A DNA stretch of 64,000 nt, taken from assembly GCA_029531795.1 (NCBI GenBank), contig JAPEIS010000014.1, forward strand, positions 2,046,001-2,110,000, written 5' to 3'. This stretch comes from Sclerotinia nivalis (taxonomy: Eukaryota; Ascomycota; Leotiomycetes; Helotiales; Sclerotiniaceae). The notes beneath the pieces are model-generated. The model searched no databases. It was not told the origin of the DNA and was given only the letters and a program-made list of their open reading frames with translations. The first letter of the stretch is position 1. Every line of letters begins with the position of its first letter. Both the position numbers and the translations under genes were made by a program. Positions 46,037 through 58,095 of this stretch are shown here, piece after piece.

Positions 46037-46807
46037 TTATATTCTCATGCCACTATGAATACACACCTCCGTCTGTGACTCCTCCGACTCATGCCTAGTG
46101 ACGCAATGACCCGAACCGTAAGACTGACAGTCACAACCAAGCCGTTTCATTCCCTTTACCAACACGCTCCAATACCTGAGCTGATAGAGATCGAGCAACG
46201 GCTCGTCAATATCAATATGATGACGTGCCCAGCATTCGTGTTCGCGAATAGGGAGTAGATCTGTGGAACGGAGCAGATATTAGCATTTCAAAGATCGAAG
46301 TAGGGAACATAGAGACTTACAACCACGATTCCATTTGCATTTATTTCCCTTGTTATCAGTGACATCGAAATTCCGAGCCCAAATTTCACACTTGGTAAAA
46401 GGTACTAAAACATCAGCCGCTTGAGGATTTCTGTTCAACATCGTCCTCAACTAAACCAGCCACGGAATCTTTATCACGATGATACAAGTCGATTCCTTTG
46501 AGGTGGTCATAAAGATATCGCGAACTATTCTATCAATCTCTTCAAAATCCCTGCATAATCCTTTCATGAAAATCTTGAGGATTTCGTCAGAGGAAAGGTC
46601 GATAACTTTGTCGGTGGCAAACGATTTAAGAATTGGTGCTAAAGAAGGAATGTTTGAGACACTGAGGTTCGAGCTCACTGTGTCAGTATAATTAGTTGTT
46701 TGCAATAAAATTATGTAGAAGGAAATCGCAGCGAGAGCTTTCTCACTAGGTAAATTATGGATGGCGAGTTTTGAATTACGTAGTTTAAAATTATGAAAAA
46801 AGTCCAT
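46037..46807 (-). pseudogene. Cysteine-containing hypothetical gene with an in-frame TAG
   Basis: From ATG 46807 the frame is open for 118 codons to a TAG at 46453-46451. It then continues in the same frame to a canonical donor at 46320 (GTAAGT). An intron 46320-46261 ends CACAG, and the second exon runs 46260-46037. If the TAG is ignored, the product is about 236 aa. A shorter intact product of 114 aa could start at the ATG at 46441. The second half has spaced Cys and His/Trp residues (FTKCEIWARNFD; EHECWARHH; RLGCDCQSYGSGHC) that look like a conserved small domain, not a known zinc finger. The first half is hydrophobic/helical. Whether the TAG is a nonsense mutation or lies in an unseen intron cannot be settled by reading. 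Confidence 0.5.
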
Positions 46808-47464
46808 TCAAGTATCGAAAATTGACAGATTAGGATATTGGCAAAGCTATATAGCCATTACCATAAAGCAAGAGCTCTCAGACAAGGGGGTTGGGTAGTC
46901 ATCTGTAAAACCGACCAGTCAACGAAGAAATCTTCTGGAAACATTGCACATGTGTTCCGGGCCATTGCGCAAATTTGACATTCCGAAATCAATTTAGCTC
47001 ATTCCGAAATGCCCTGGTTCTTCAAATGAGCTAATTGATACCGAAGATGGTAAAAATGAAGAATGAAGACATTCACAAATAAACTAAGTTTATACAAAAA
47101 TTGTTGAACAAAATCAGTTCACATGATCCGGCACTAGGCTGTATTAGGAATGCAGTAATAGCTTCTTATAAGTTATTACTGTTCTCATCAACTTTTATTT
47201 CTTTAGTCAAATCAATATAATGTTTTTCAGTTTTAGTTTTTCAAAATAATAATAGAATATTATATAATTATATATAATAAATACTAAAATGAATATTTAA
47301 ATTATATATCTAAAAGAAATAAACTAAATAAATCAACTCGAGTATAATTTTAACAAGGTATTCACGAGTCCGTGCACCCACAAGCGACCACCAAAAGCCA
47401 ATTTTAAAGCCGCAAACATCGGTAAATTATATACCTTCAACTCTGAATATAAGATATCGAAAAC
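46808..47464. other. Intergenic with an AT-rich patch
   Basis: No gene is seen. 47190-47350 is strongly AT-rich and ends about 110 bp before the tRNA gene. Confidence 0.4.
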
Positions 47465-47546
47465 GGGCTTGTGGTTTAGTGGTATAATGTTCCCTTAGCA
47501 ATTACATATATGGGAGAGGTCCGGTGTTCAATTCACCGCTAGTCCA
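47465..47546 (+). tRNA. tRNA-Ala(AGC) with a 10-nt intron
   Basis: It folds as a cloverleaf with a 7-bp acceptor stem (GGGCTTG with CTAGTCC) that contains G3-U70, the alanine identity pair, and one T-T mismatch at the sixth pair. The D-arm is GTTT...TAAT with GG in the loop. The anticodon stem is TTCCC/GGGAG. The loop TTAGCA...T gives anticodon AGC, with a 10-nt insert (ATTACATATA) after position 37, the standard place of nuclear tRNA introns. The T-arm CGGTG/CACCG has loop TTCAATT. The discriminator base is A, and CCA is not encoded. A T5 run at 47573-47577 should terminate RNA polymerase III. The D-stem has a weak T-T last pair, so activity is likely but not certain. Confidence 0.85.
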
Positions 47547-48164
47547 AATACGTCTGTTAATCAGACAACTAATTTTTGTAAAATTTTGTAAGGAATTCTT
47601 TTGTAGAAATTTTTCAGAGGATTTTTTTGATGGATTTTTAAGGGGGGGCTTGAGGATAGATAATATAGGGTTATTTTTCGATAAGATATATAAGCGAATT
47701 TTTGTTTTAGAAAGTGATTTTTGAGATTTAGTATTAGATGATATTTATCTATTATTTATTCTTTTGATTTGATTTTCGTTCCTACTGTCTTTTTTATTAT
47801 TGAGAATTTGTTCTATACTGTAGTATGAAGTGAGATGGGATTATTTCTAATAGAGAGAATTTCCATCTAGGATTAATATTTATATATAATATCGAGAAGC
47901 GAGATTGATTAGGGGTTTTCGTTTTGATATTTAGTTTTAGTTCTAGAAAGTTTTAGACTTACTATTAATTTATAAAATATCAAATTATAAACACGTACAG
48001 ATGAGCATTTGAAACAATTGATAGATGTTAAAGTTGAGATCTATATTTGTTAGCTCCTTTTTATTCAAATTGATCAGAAAACACAAGCGCCCATTCAAAG
48101 AAAGCAGCCCTATGTACCGCTTGTATTCTACAAAATTATTTACAAATCGTACGTCAAACTTAAT
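47547..48164. other. Intergenic, AT-rich
   Basis: This holds the tRNA terminator (T5 at 47573) and then AT-rich sequence up to the chorismate synthase stop codon. The short frame at 47524-47724 overlaps the tRNA and is not a gene. Confidence 0.4.
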
Positions 48165-49607
48165 TTAATTTAATCCATTCAAAACTTCCTCATTAATACC
48201 ACCGACAACCCCCTTATCTTGTATCTCCATCTTCTCCTTTGCAGCATCACCCCCAACTACTGTATATTTTGCAGGGACGATGTTCTTGAGGGGAGGTAAG
48301 AGACTTCTAGATGTTTGACGAGCTTGTTGTGCCATTAATGCATCAATGACTGTAAGAGCCGCCATGGCTTCTACGATAGGTACTGCTCTGGGAACAACGC
48401 ATGGATCATGACGACCCTTCGCTTCTAAGATACCGGCACCAGTACCGTCGTAAGTAGCGGTTTCTTGGGGTTGGCCAATGGTGGCAGCGGGTTTAAATGC
48501 TACACGGAAGTAAATTGGAGCACCATTTGTGATTCCTCCTTGAATACCAGCAGAGTTATTTGTCTTGGTTGTTAATCTAGGACGAGGGATTCCGTTCTTT
48601 GATGCTCCGGTTTCGAGAGGTGGGACTTCGGTAGCGAGGATGAATGCATCATTATGTTTGGATCCTGGGACTTCACAACCACCAAAACCGGATCCGATTT
48701 CAAAACCCTTGGAGGCAGGAATACTGAGCATGGCATGAGCGAGCATTGCTTCCATTTTATCGAAACAAGGTTCGCCGAGGCCGGATGGAACATTGCGAAT
48801 TACGCAAGTAACGGTTCCTCCAATGCTATCTTGTTTATCTCTATATTCTGCGATAACTTCGGCCATTTTCTCAGATGCTTTGGTATCAGGGCAGCGGACC
48901 GGGACAAATTCATCAACACGCTCTCGTGTTATGTCTTGAATGAGCGAGAGAAAAGCGGGGTTTGTGGAAGGACTTGGGTGTTCGGCGGTGGGTGGGAACA
49001 TATGGGTACTGCCAACGGAGGAGACAAATGCGACAATTTCGATCCCATGTGCGAGTTTAAGATATTTTTCAGCAATTGCACTTGCTGCTACTCTACCAAT
49101 TGTTTCTCTTGCGCTACTTCTTCCACCACCACTGCTTGCCTTGACACCGTACTTCTCCAGGTATGTCCAATCTGCGTGAGAAGGGCGAGGGTAGAGATCC
49201 ATTGTTTTGTTTCCATAGTCGTGTGGTCGCTGATCTTGATTACGAACAATCATGCCTATTGGTGTACCAAGGGTAACTCCAAATTCTGTGCCAGATTGAA
49301 TCTCGACTTTATCTTTTTCATCGCGGGGAGTGGTAAGGGCAGATTGACCTGGACGACGACGAGTCATTTGAGGTTGAATGTCTGCTTCTGTAAGCTCCAT
49401 TCCTGGTGGAACTCCATCGACTATACATCCTACAGAGCGACAATGTGACTCTCCGTAGCTGTGAAGAGGAAGAGAAGTTAGTATCCTATATTGATCTTGG
49501 GATGGAGGGGTAACTTTGTTATGGAACTTGGGGTAATGATGAATCGATTAACTGAATTGAATGTGTACGTACGTAGTAACTTTGAAATATTGACCAAATG
49601 TAGACAT
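48165..49607 (-). CDS. aro2: Chorismate synthase (ARO2)
   Basis: Two exons, 49607-49573 and 49458-48165; 442 aa. It catalyses the last shikimate-pathway step, EPSP to chorismate, using reduced FMN; fungal enzymes are bifunctional and reduce their own flavin. It starts [18 protein letters not shown], a near-universal N-terminus. Signatures: [64 protein letters not shown] and [19 protein letters not shown]. The 114-nt intron hides the first exon from simple ORF calls. A long plus-strand frame (48654-49448) is its antisense shadow. Its start is 329 bp from the divergent lipoate ligase. Confidence 0.96.
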
Positions 49608-49936
49608 CTTGAAGAGAAGGAGGTATTCAAAGATATGAAATATGAATATGAATATGAGAGATTCAAAGCAAAGAAGGTTATCAACAGCTGTTTACTCCGT
49701 ATATGTAACTTTTTTTCAAAAAGTCGAATTGAAATGAATGACTCTTTCCGAGCTCGGACCCGATTCGTCGGACGATGTGGGATGATTACGTGAGATTGGA
49801 AGGCCCTTGTAGTTGTCCGAAGAGTACCCTGTAAACACTAAGAAATATAGAATTATTTTAAGTATCTCCGAATTTTGTATGAGAGAAACGATCAATTCAA
49901 CATCCGAAGTATATGATTATATGAGGATATTTCCAA
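49608..49936. promoter_or_regulatory. Shared divergent promoter of aro2 and lipoate ligase
   Basis: 329 bp lie between two divergent start codons, too little for two separate long promoters, so regulatory sites are probably shared. A short microsatellite-like ATGAATATGAATATGA lies at 49639-49654. No clear TATA box was identified. Confidence 0.45.
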
Positions 49937-51274
49937 ATGTACCAAAAATCAATGGCACCTTCGAGGGGCATAAGGTTAATGCGCCAATTTACCCAACGTG
50001 GCACAATATCACAAGGTTTCTTTGTTCGAAGAAATGTTTCCACTTCCAGCAGTGTATCCATATCGAGGTTTGTCCAAGAGGCTACCAATCCAATCAACAA
50101 ATCTCAAATATACATATCACGAACGAATGACCCATTTATCAACTTATCCATTGAACATTATCTTCTGCAGAATACTCCCGCAGATTCTACTGTCTTATTT
50201 CTCTATACCAACGAACGCAGCATAGTGATTGGACGAAATCAGAACCCTTGGAATGAAGTAAATCTCAGCCTACTCAAAAAGTCAACAATTGGAAATATAT
50301 CATTGGTTCGACGACGTTCAGGTGGAGGAACTGTCTTTCACGACACAGGAAATGTCAATTACTGTGTCATATGTCCTACGTCGCATTTCGATCGCGATAA
50401 GCATGCCGAAATGGTAGTGAGAGCTTTACATAAACTTGGTGTTGAGCAGGCTATGGTTAATGCTCGACATGATATAGTATTGAAGCCACGCAAATCGGGT
50501 GACGGAGGATTCAGAATATTCAAAGTATCAGGTTCGGCATATAAGTTAACGAAGGAGAGAGCTCTTCACCATGGAACCTGTTTATTAACATCTCCGAATA
50601 TTGGATCCATTTTCAAACTTCTGAGGTCCCCTGCGATGAGATTCCTCACGGCTCGTGGTGTGGAAAGTGTTAGCTCTTCGGTGGCAAATGTTAATGTCAA
50701 AAATAAGGCATTTGAGAATGCAGTGGTAAAGGAGTTTGGTGAAATGTATGGTCTTTATGAACCCATTATTTTGCGCGAGGATGTCAAAGTAATCCCTGAG
50801 ATTGCCAAGGGTCTTGAAGAGCTTACTGTGAGCAATTGGTGATTCTTTCGAAGACTTGAGCTAACATTTTGGAAAACAGTCCTTAGATTGGATATTCTCA
50901 CAAACTCCTCAATTCACATTTTCATCAGATCAATCCATTAAAGATGCAGATAAGAAACATCCTCTCCCGAAAGATTTGCCACCGAATGTGAGTTAGCCAC
51001 GGGAAACTGAAACATGGTCAACGTTACTGATGTGGAGATACAGTTCAAAGCAAATTTTACAGCACGAAATGGAGCTATCATCGAGGCAGATGTCCAATAT
51101 CAGGATAAGGGCGAAATGGTCCAAATCGGGGAGAAATTGGTGAACAGAAAGATACATGAAATCGAGTGGAATCAGTTCCCTGAAGGTATTGCTGAGGGAC
51201 CCCTAAAGTGGTTCAGTAGATTGTTTTCTCACAAGTTCGAAGATTGGAGAAAGGAACGGAGAAGGAATGTTTGA
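49937..51274 (+). CDS. lplA: Mitochondrial lipoate-protein ligase (LplA/Aim22 family)
   Basis: Three exons: 49937-50827, 50880-50987 and 51038-51274; 411 aa. Family motifs: INLSIEHYLLQ, IGRNQNPWNEVN, VRRRSGGGTVFHDTGNVNY (the lipoyl-AMP site) and KVSGSAYKLTKERALHHGT with the conserved Lys. The second exon gives SLDWIFSQTPQF and the third FKANFTARNGAI, as in the LplA C-terminal lobe. The Arg/Ser-rich N-terminus (RLMRQFTQRG, then FFVRRNVSTSSS) fits mitochondrial import. It attaches lipoate to the E2 subunits of 2-oxoacid dehydrogenases or to the glycine-cleavage H protein. Whether it acts as ligase or as lipoyl transferase (Lip3-like) cannot be decided here. Skipping the donor inside ACT|GTGAGC would give a false stop. 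Confidence 0.92.
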
Positions 51275-52092
51275 CATTTCCTAGTACAATGCTGACTTTC
51301 GACTGATGTTCGGACTTTGATCTTTCCATACTTAACATTGGACAATTGATCCATGGACAGCGTTTCTTTTGCATGTTCATATACCAGATACCCAATGACA
51401 AGTGTCTCTTTCATCATTATCCGCATTGATACTCCAACGATGATTTGAAACAACAAATAACTCACAACTTGAGGTATATCAAAGCGTCAGCTAATTGATT
51501 CGCGTAATTTCATCGACGTTTCTTATATTGAAAAACCCCACAATACTGCAAGGTACACTGGAAGGAGATTAATGGCCAGTGGTATTACAAATTTCCCAAA
51601 TAAACTATCGGAAAAACTTTGTAGTGCATACAAGCCTACAAGATTGTCCGAAAGTTTAAAAGGCTCGATAATCTGTCCGTTCTCATCCCAGTTACAAAAT
51701 CGAGGTTTCGTCAGCGAAACAGAATGATTCTTTCATTCCTAAGCATGAATTGTTACAATCAATGGGCTCGAGGACTTTAAAATCATCACAACCAATCCAA
51801 TTCTCCATCTGTTCTCAAAACAAGCCATCTATTCATGGTTGCTTGGCATCCGAAACATGAATTGGATTCACATAGGTAGAATAATTGATTTCATACGATG
51901 TACTAAGTATCATAAGTATCAAGCCTTCATATAAGTATCGAAAGTCTCTCTTGAATATTTTTTTCTTACTCTTCCTATTCATAATATCTTCTTTAACTCC
52001 TTCATACTTTTTAACTTCCCGGCAGGTCCGCTCAATATTACATTGTATTTCATTTTAGACCGGTTCTATTTTTTTTATTTTTTTTTGCAATC
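51275..52092. other. Intergenic; upstream region of the GPI protein gene
   Basis: About 820 bp without an ORF I can support. The last 100 bp are pyrimidine- and T-rich (TTTTTTTATTTTTTTTTGC up to the start codon), typical of strong fungal promoters and leaders. Confidence 0.4.
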
Positions 52093-53134
52093 ATGCAATA
52101 TTCAACCCTTCTTGTCACCATCCTTCTTTCTACTGCTGTGGCAGCTAAGGGTAATAATGGTACCCTGACTGAGGAACAAACTTGCAAAGAAATGCTTGGT
52201 TTGAACTCATTGGTTAAATTCGCCAACGACCCAGCTAAAGTTGAGGCCATCACCGGAAGTATGTTATCCTTCCCTAGTCTAATGCAACAAGTCTTTACGC
52301 CCTCATATGTCCGAACTACTAACTGACCTACTTCGAAGATGACACAACAAAAGTTGCGGCCTTCCAAGCTAAAGCCTCTGCTGCCTCCGTCAAACTCACA
52401 GAGCTTCAATCCAACACCACCCTCATGACCAACTGTGCCGTAATCGACGCAGCAATCATGACCAACTCCTCCTGCACCCAACAATTCCTCCTCCAAAAAT
52501 TCGTCGATTTCGCCGCCAACGACACACTAGTCACAGCCACCGTCAACAACGACATGACCAAAGTAGCGGAAATCGAACTCAAGGCTTCAGACGCAGCAGC
52601 CAAACTTCAAATGCTACAATCGAATGCTACGTTGCAAGCAGCTTGTCCTGCAGTCTTCATGGCTGATGAATGTAAAATGATGGTTGCGTTGCAGAAATTC
52701 GCGGATTTGGGTATGGATGATAAGAAGTTGAGTAAGATTGCTAAGGGGAATTCGACAAAGGAGGCGGATATTAAGGCTGCGGCTGGGGTGGCGGAGATGC
52801 AGGTTATGATGATGAAAGCGAATTCTACGTTGATGGCTGAGTGTATGAGTATGGGAATTGAGGTTTCTGGTGGTAAGTTTTTTTTGTTCTGTTCTTCTTT
52901 CTGTTTGGTGGGGTATGGATGAAGAGGATGGAAATTATGAGATGGGAGGGTTGCAGGATGTGGTTGAATGAGATGGGAATAAAGGCTAATCAGTAAAATG
53001 AAATAGATGCAACAGCAAAATCAACTACATCTTCTGACGCGACTGCAAATTCTAAGTCTGCGGCTAGCATTAATGGTGTGAGTATTAGCGCACTCTTTAT
53101 AGGTGTTTTGGCTTTGGGTATGGCTATGTTGTAG
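52093..53134 (+). CDS. Secreted GPI-anchored protein with three tandem repeats
   Basis: Three exons: 52093-52258, 52339-52872 and 53007-53134; 275 aa. There is a signal peptide (MQYSTLLVTILLSTAVAA, 1-18). The body then has three ~65-residue repeats of the form C....L..L.KF...(N/D)D......N(D/S)..K.A...KA..A...L..LQSN.TL...C. The C-terminus has a Ser/Thr/Ala linker (SKSAASING) and a terminal hydrophobic tail (SISALFIGVLALGMAML), a GPI-attachment signal. There are many N-glycosylation sites (NGT, NTT, NSS, NDT, NAT, NST). The repeats look helical with paired cysteines. The protein should sit at the plasma membrane or cell wall; the function is unknown. It is not a CFEM or hydrophobin pattern. 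Confidence 0.85.
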
Positions 53135-54835
53135 GGTTACAGTGTATGATGTGGCAGGCTTGCCTAGGATGGAGATAGGGATCGGGATTGGGGTTATATG
53201 GTTATATATTGTAGGGGTTGGAGAATAGGATGATTGGAAATATACTTGAGATGATGGGATGGGATGGATTTACGTTCGTTTATACGGGTTATCTGGGTTA
53301 TCTTGATTTTAATGAGAATTATAAGTTTTTATACGTTTGCTATATTAATTGATGGTGAGAAGCATCGTGCGGTTGGTTTCTTGTAACTATTGCGTATTCT
53401 TTCTTTTTGGATCTTTGTAGATACTGATAATAATACGTATTCTCTGATATTCACCTCGTATACTATTCTCTCCTCTTCTATCTCATCATCATATTAACTC
53501 CTCTTCATCTAAGATTGTTTATTTCTATTATATACTATTTACATTTAATACATCGTTACTTACCGAATTCATCATTTTATCATCTTATAAATAAACTCAC
53601 CAAAACCAAAATATATATATAGAAGAAGCCTCGGCGTAAAATATCTTCGCGATTTAAATCATTGTAAAATTCGATAAATATATAATTATAAGGTATGATT
53701 GAAAATTATAAAAATATATAGAATAATTAACTTATAGATGATTGTGAGAATCATACGGCAAAGAATCGGTTAGCATTCGAATAACAATAGGTTTGGAAAT
53801 AGTAATAAGTCTTTTCCTTGCTTTTTTTAATTTCATTGAAGGATCCTGTATATATTATTATAATAGGGTGAAAACTCTTCAATCTAGTGTATAAACTCCT
53901 TCGATATCGGCCCGCTTTCGGCTTGCCTACGATTCGCATTCAGGTTCGTAACAATTATATTATTAAAATATCTAATCAAAATTACTTCACTTCACTCTAT
54001 CTCACTCAACTGCAAAAGATAAAACGTTGTGAGTTGTAAGTTGTGATGTCAATTCTACTCATATCTTATATCTCTATCAAAAAATATACAAATTTCCCTA
54101 TCCTCTCCATCATCCTATCTTATACTAACTATCGTATAATCATACTATACTCCCTCCCCTTCCCGATCACAATCACTGTCACCATCAATCCACCCGCAAA
54201 CAATGCAATAATGCAACATACATACATACATACACACAACAAATCCCTCAGAATACCGCCCTTCCTCCCATTCCATCCCTCCCATCCTATCCCATAAAAC
54301 GATCTTCAAGAAGAAAAAACGCCAAGACCATGTATCATCCCATCCCATCCAATCCTATACATCATACCCATCATAAAAAGAGAAAGAAACTCAAAAAACT
54401 CAAAAGACTCGAAAAAATTCTATTCTACGCCTTCCCATCCATCCCATCCCATCCCATCGTTAACATAACATCGAATCCCAACCAAGCCAAACCAACCAAA
54501 CCATTCCATGCCGTTTTGCCATGTTGTTGAAAGTAAGAAAAGTAAAATAAAATAAGAAAAGCGCGCGCAATTTTTCCAACCAAAATTCTTTCATCCCTTA
54601 TCGTGACAGACATTGATATGATATGAAACAATAACAAAAATGAAATGATTGCCACCAAAAAAAAGAAAATATGAATATGGGAATAATTCTTAAACCCACA
54701 CATGCTAATACAAGTAAAACGCCAAACGTATGCCATATGCCATGCCATATTTTCAATTTTATTTCCAATTTCGTACTTTGTGCTTTGGAATCCCCAATAT
54801 TTGTATGAAAATATTTGTTCAAGAATGGAAATATC
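53135..54835. other. Intergenic between convergent genes, partly AT-rich
   Basis: 1.7 kb with no supported gene. 53540-53760 is AT-rich and could be an old repeat scrap, but no element end was recognised. 54250-54500 is rich in CCATCC / CATCCC units. Confidence 0.45.
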
Positions 54836-57037
54836 TCAAGGTGTCGTTTCAACCGCAGTATTCTGGATCGGATAGGAAGAAGGCAATATTGGTACCGACG
54901 GTATATCATCGTTCAATCTCTTAGGTGGTGAAATGTTCAATACTCGATACAACAAGCTTTTCTTCTTTCCATCCGCCCGTTTGTAAGAAAACTGTGGAAG
55001 TCCTCCTGTATATCCACCACGAGGACCCGTTGTTCTACAACCGCTTGGAAGACGTCTCATTGCTGCTCCGAGTTCACTTCGATGATCCCAGGAGGGAGAA
55101 CTTTCACTGCTCTTTCGCTCAAGTTCTCCTTCCCATCCATAAATATCAGTGCTCGTACTAGCAGCTGAGCTAGAGTAAATGCTACTGGCGGAAGAACATG
55201 CAACGCTTGTATCGGCTGTTAAAGTATCGTCGTGAGATCGATCATCCATAATTGTGCTGGTAGATGAATCAGTCGTTGCTAGACTTGCCGTCGATGCGTG
55301 AGCTGATGAATGTGCTGATATCCAAGTAACATTATCTTCCTCGAAATCAAAATCCGCGTCAACTTCAGTATCAGTAACTGTCATTTCTGATGATTTTCTC
55401 GGCTCATCTCCTTCAGGCACCTTTGCTGGGATATAAAATGGCAAGCCTGCAACTTGTATTATTTTCGCTTGAGCACTTTCCTTCTCATTTAAATATGACC
55501 CCAATTTCGCGGCCACATCATCCTCTCCAACACCTCTACTCATATTCCTACCCTCTTCTGTAATCCCCCAAGATTTAATAATTTTGTGAGACCTAGAAGA
55601 CCCAAATGAAAATCCCTTTTCGTCGTTGTCAACATGTGTTGACGCCATAGCCGTAACGAGTGAAGGCCGACGTCCAGAAATATCTACTGCTGAACCAGGA
55701 TGCGCGACCATGAGTGGTGATACTCCTTCGGTTGTTTTCAGCGTTTTATCGACGCGAGACTGTGATGTCTCCTGTGTCAAGATGGAGGCGTTTATGGGAT
55801 TTTCCATAGGCCCATTCATCGGGTAAGGAATATTAGAAAAAGCATCAGAAACTGATGACGAGGCCTGTCCCCGTCATGGTTGACTACCACTATGATCATC
55901 GCTTCCGCTGCTAGGGCGCGAAATGCTTGTCGATCCATGGGAAGATCGACTTTTCTTGAAACCGAGTTTTGCACCCATCTTCTTCCAACTAACACTTCCT
56001 TCACGAGAATGACGTGGACTGGGATCAGGTGAGTCGCTTACAAAACCAGTATCTGAAGTTGGAGGAGTTGTTGGCGGCGTCATTAGCTCCAGGGAAGATG
56101 GTGATTCAGTATCATCCGTAAGACTTTCGGATTCGACAGAGGAGGTTCCTGAAGATCCCGAGATAAATGTTGACAAGCGAGCAGAAGTTGCGCGACCTAA
56201 TGCAGCAGTAAGATGTGAATGTTGAGATAAACGTTGCGATGGAAGATTATGAGGGTGAGAAACCTTATCCCCACTGGGAGGTGGGCTTTCTCTTCTCGCG
56301 CGTGATAGACCAGGCGACAAGGATCGTTCGTCCAAGGATTCAGCCATAGTAGTATCACCAAATGACTCACTCGAGACCCAAGGACTAGTTTCCGAAGCAC
56401 GTGACGGAGGGACTATCGAGTTCAAGAATGGAACTAATACAGATTCATCCATCAACTCATATATGATCTTAACAGCTTGATCCAACTCCCTTGGGTCCGG
56501 TGCCTCATATGCGTTTGGTAAACGCAATAATCGATCCCTAACATCCGAAGGTAAATTCACTTCTCGTGGTCCATTTGGCGCAATGTATGCATCCAATAAC
56601 TTTCGCCATAACATTCGTACATATTCGCAATCTTGATCGGTTGGAGATAATGGTGAATATGGATCCCTACCATACGTCGCGTGGTAATGATTTTTATATC
56701 GAGTGGCATCCATCGTAAATTCTAAAGTTTCCAGGCAATGATTTTGTGACAGGTATGCCATGAAAGCGCTCAAGGTCCATGGTGGTGGCGCAGCATTCGA
56801 TAAGACCTCTTGTAATGTTGGTCGCCTTGGACAATAAGGACCGGGTAACGAAAGACTTAAAGGCTTCGAGCATGACGGCAGGAATTCTCCTGACGACATG
56901 AAGCCTTCGTCGTCCGCGTCGCAGTCGGAAAGGACGGATGAACAACGCGGTGAGGATTCCCTGGAATACGTTTGGACGTATAATGGTGGAGGTTTTCTTA
57001 TTTTTGATTTTCTCATCGCGCTTCGAAGATATCTCAT
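54836..57037 (-). pseudogene. RGS-domain G-protein regulator, frame broken by one TGA
   Basis: From ATG 57037 the frame is open for 387 codons to a TGA at 55876-55874. It then runs on in the same frame to 54836, 734 codons in all. The N-terminal half holds an RGS-type domain at about 73-215 (PTLQEVLSNAAPPPWTLSAF; AYLSQNHCLETLEFTMDA; MLWRKLLDAYI; LVPFLNSI) that would speed GTP hydrolysis by G-alpha. Ser/Pro-rich disordered sequence follows. The part after the TGA is also Ser/Thr-rich and ends with a basic FSYKRADGKKKSLLYRVLN patch. Either the gene ends at the TGA as a 387-aa protein with its whole RGS domain, or the TGA is a recent CGA-to-TGA change, a readthrough site or a sequence error. No intron of normal size removes it. 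Confidence 0.8.
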
Positions 57038-58095
57038 CGATAACTATTCGTGATGCGTATACCTCTTTTATGCTCCCACTGCTAATGATCGTAGACGAAT
57101 TGAATTTTCCACTTATTCTATCTCGTACAATTTATCGGGTGAGGAAGAGAAAAGTAAGTTGCTATCGTGTGCCGCTCATTTGTCAGAAACAGATTAAATA
57201 AGTACGTCGTCAAAATAGGTGTTTGCTGCAAGGCACAGTAACTCAATTCGATGAACCCCGCGTGGAATAAAGCTAATCGTAATCTCGTGAGATGCAGGTT
57301 TCCGCAGAGTACCGAATGATGACAAGGTACTTATCCCAAACACGCCAACAAATCAAACAAGTGTGTTGGATCACAAAATGGATAACTGCAAAAGGTGGTG
57401 GCAGTTGATATTCTGCTGGAAACGAGTCTCCGAAGCTCGGAAATGTTGTGTCTCGAAGTCAGAAACAAGGTCGCAATGGGGGGAGGCTGAATGAAACTGT
57501 GATTTCTTGCTTGGTGCTTCGTACGTAATGCGATGTTATGGTAATACAAATGTGACCTTCTATAATTCAGATCAGGCTGAGGTTTTGAATCTCTAGGAAT
57601 AGATTTGTTTTCGTCCAAATATATGTTGAAGTTGAGTCGTGCGTTAGAGAGAATGGATGAAGTCTAAGCCAAAGCAAAACTTCGAATATTAGAAGTATTT
57701 AAACAGCCAAATAAAATCGAGCAGTGAGTACAGTCGCAAAGTTTAAAAATTGGTTGAAGAATTGATCCGATTTTCGAAAACAATAATAACAAATTTAGAT
57801 TTTTGCAAAATGATCTCCTCGGTGATGTCGTATTCTGATAAGTGGATGCGGTCTTGGATTTAGATGAAAGCTTAAAATGAGGGCTTTGACAGGACTGTCA
57901 AGTTTGAGAATGCGCAAGATGATATAGATCAATTGAATAAGTTCCTTCTTGTTTGAGAATTCGATATTGAGGGATATAAAATAGTCGATGTGATATTATT
58001 ATTGGTTGGAACGAGGGATTTAAAGAATGAGAGATCGTGATGTTATTTGTATTGTAATTGTTGAAAGTCTGACGACGATGATGAAATTGATGATT

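Noticed and set aside
48654..49448. 264-codon plus-strand frame
   Set aside because: Antisense shadow of chorismate synthase, which carries all family signatures.
55837..55876. A 36-nt intron (GTAGTC...ATCAG) that would remove the TGA in the RGS gene
   Set aside because: Shorter than every intron resolved in this window (minimum 49 nt) and lacking a branch-point-like sequence.
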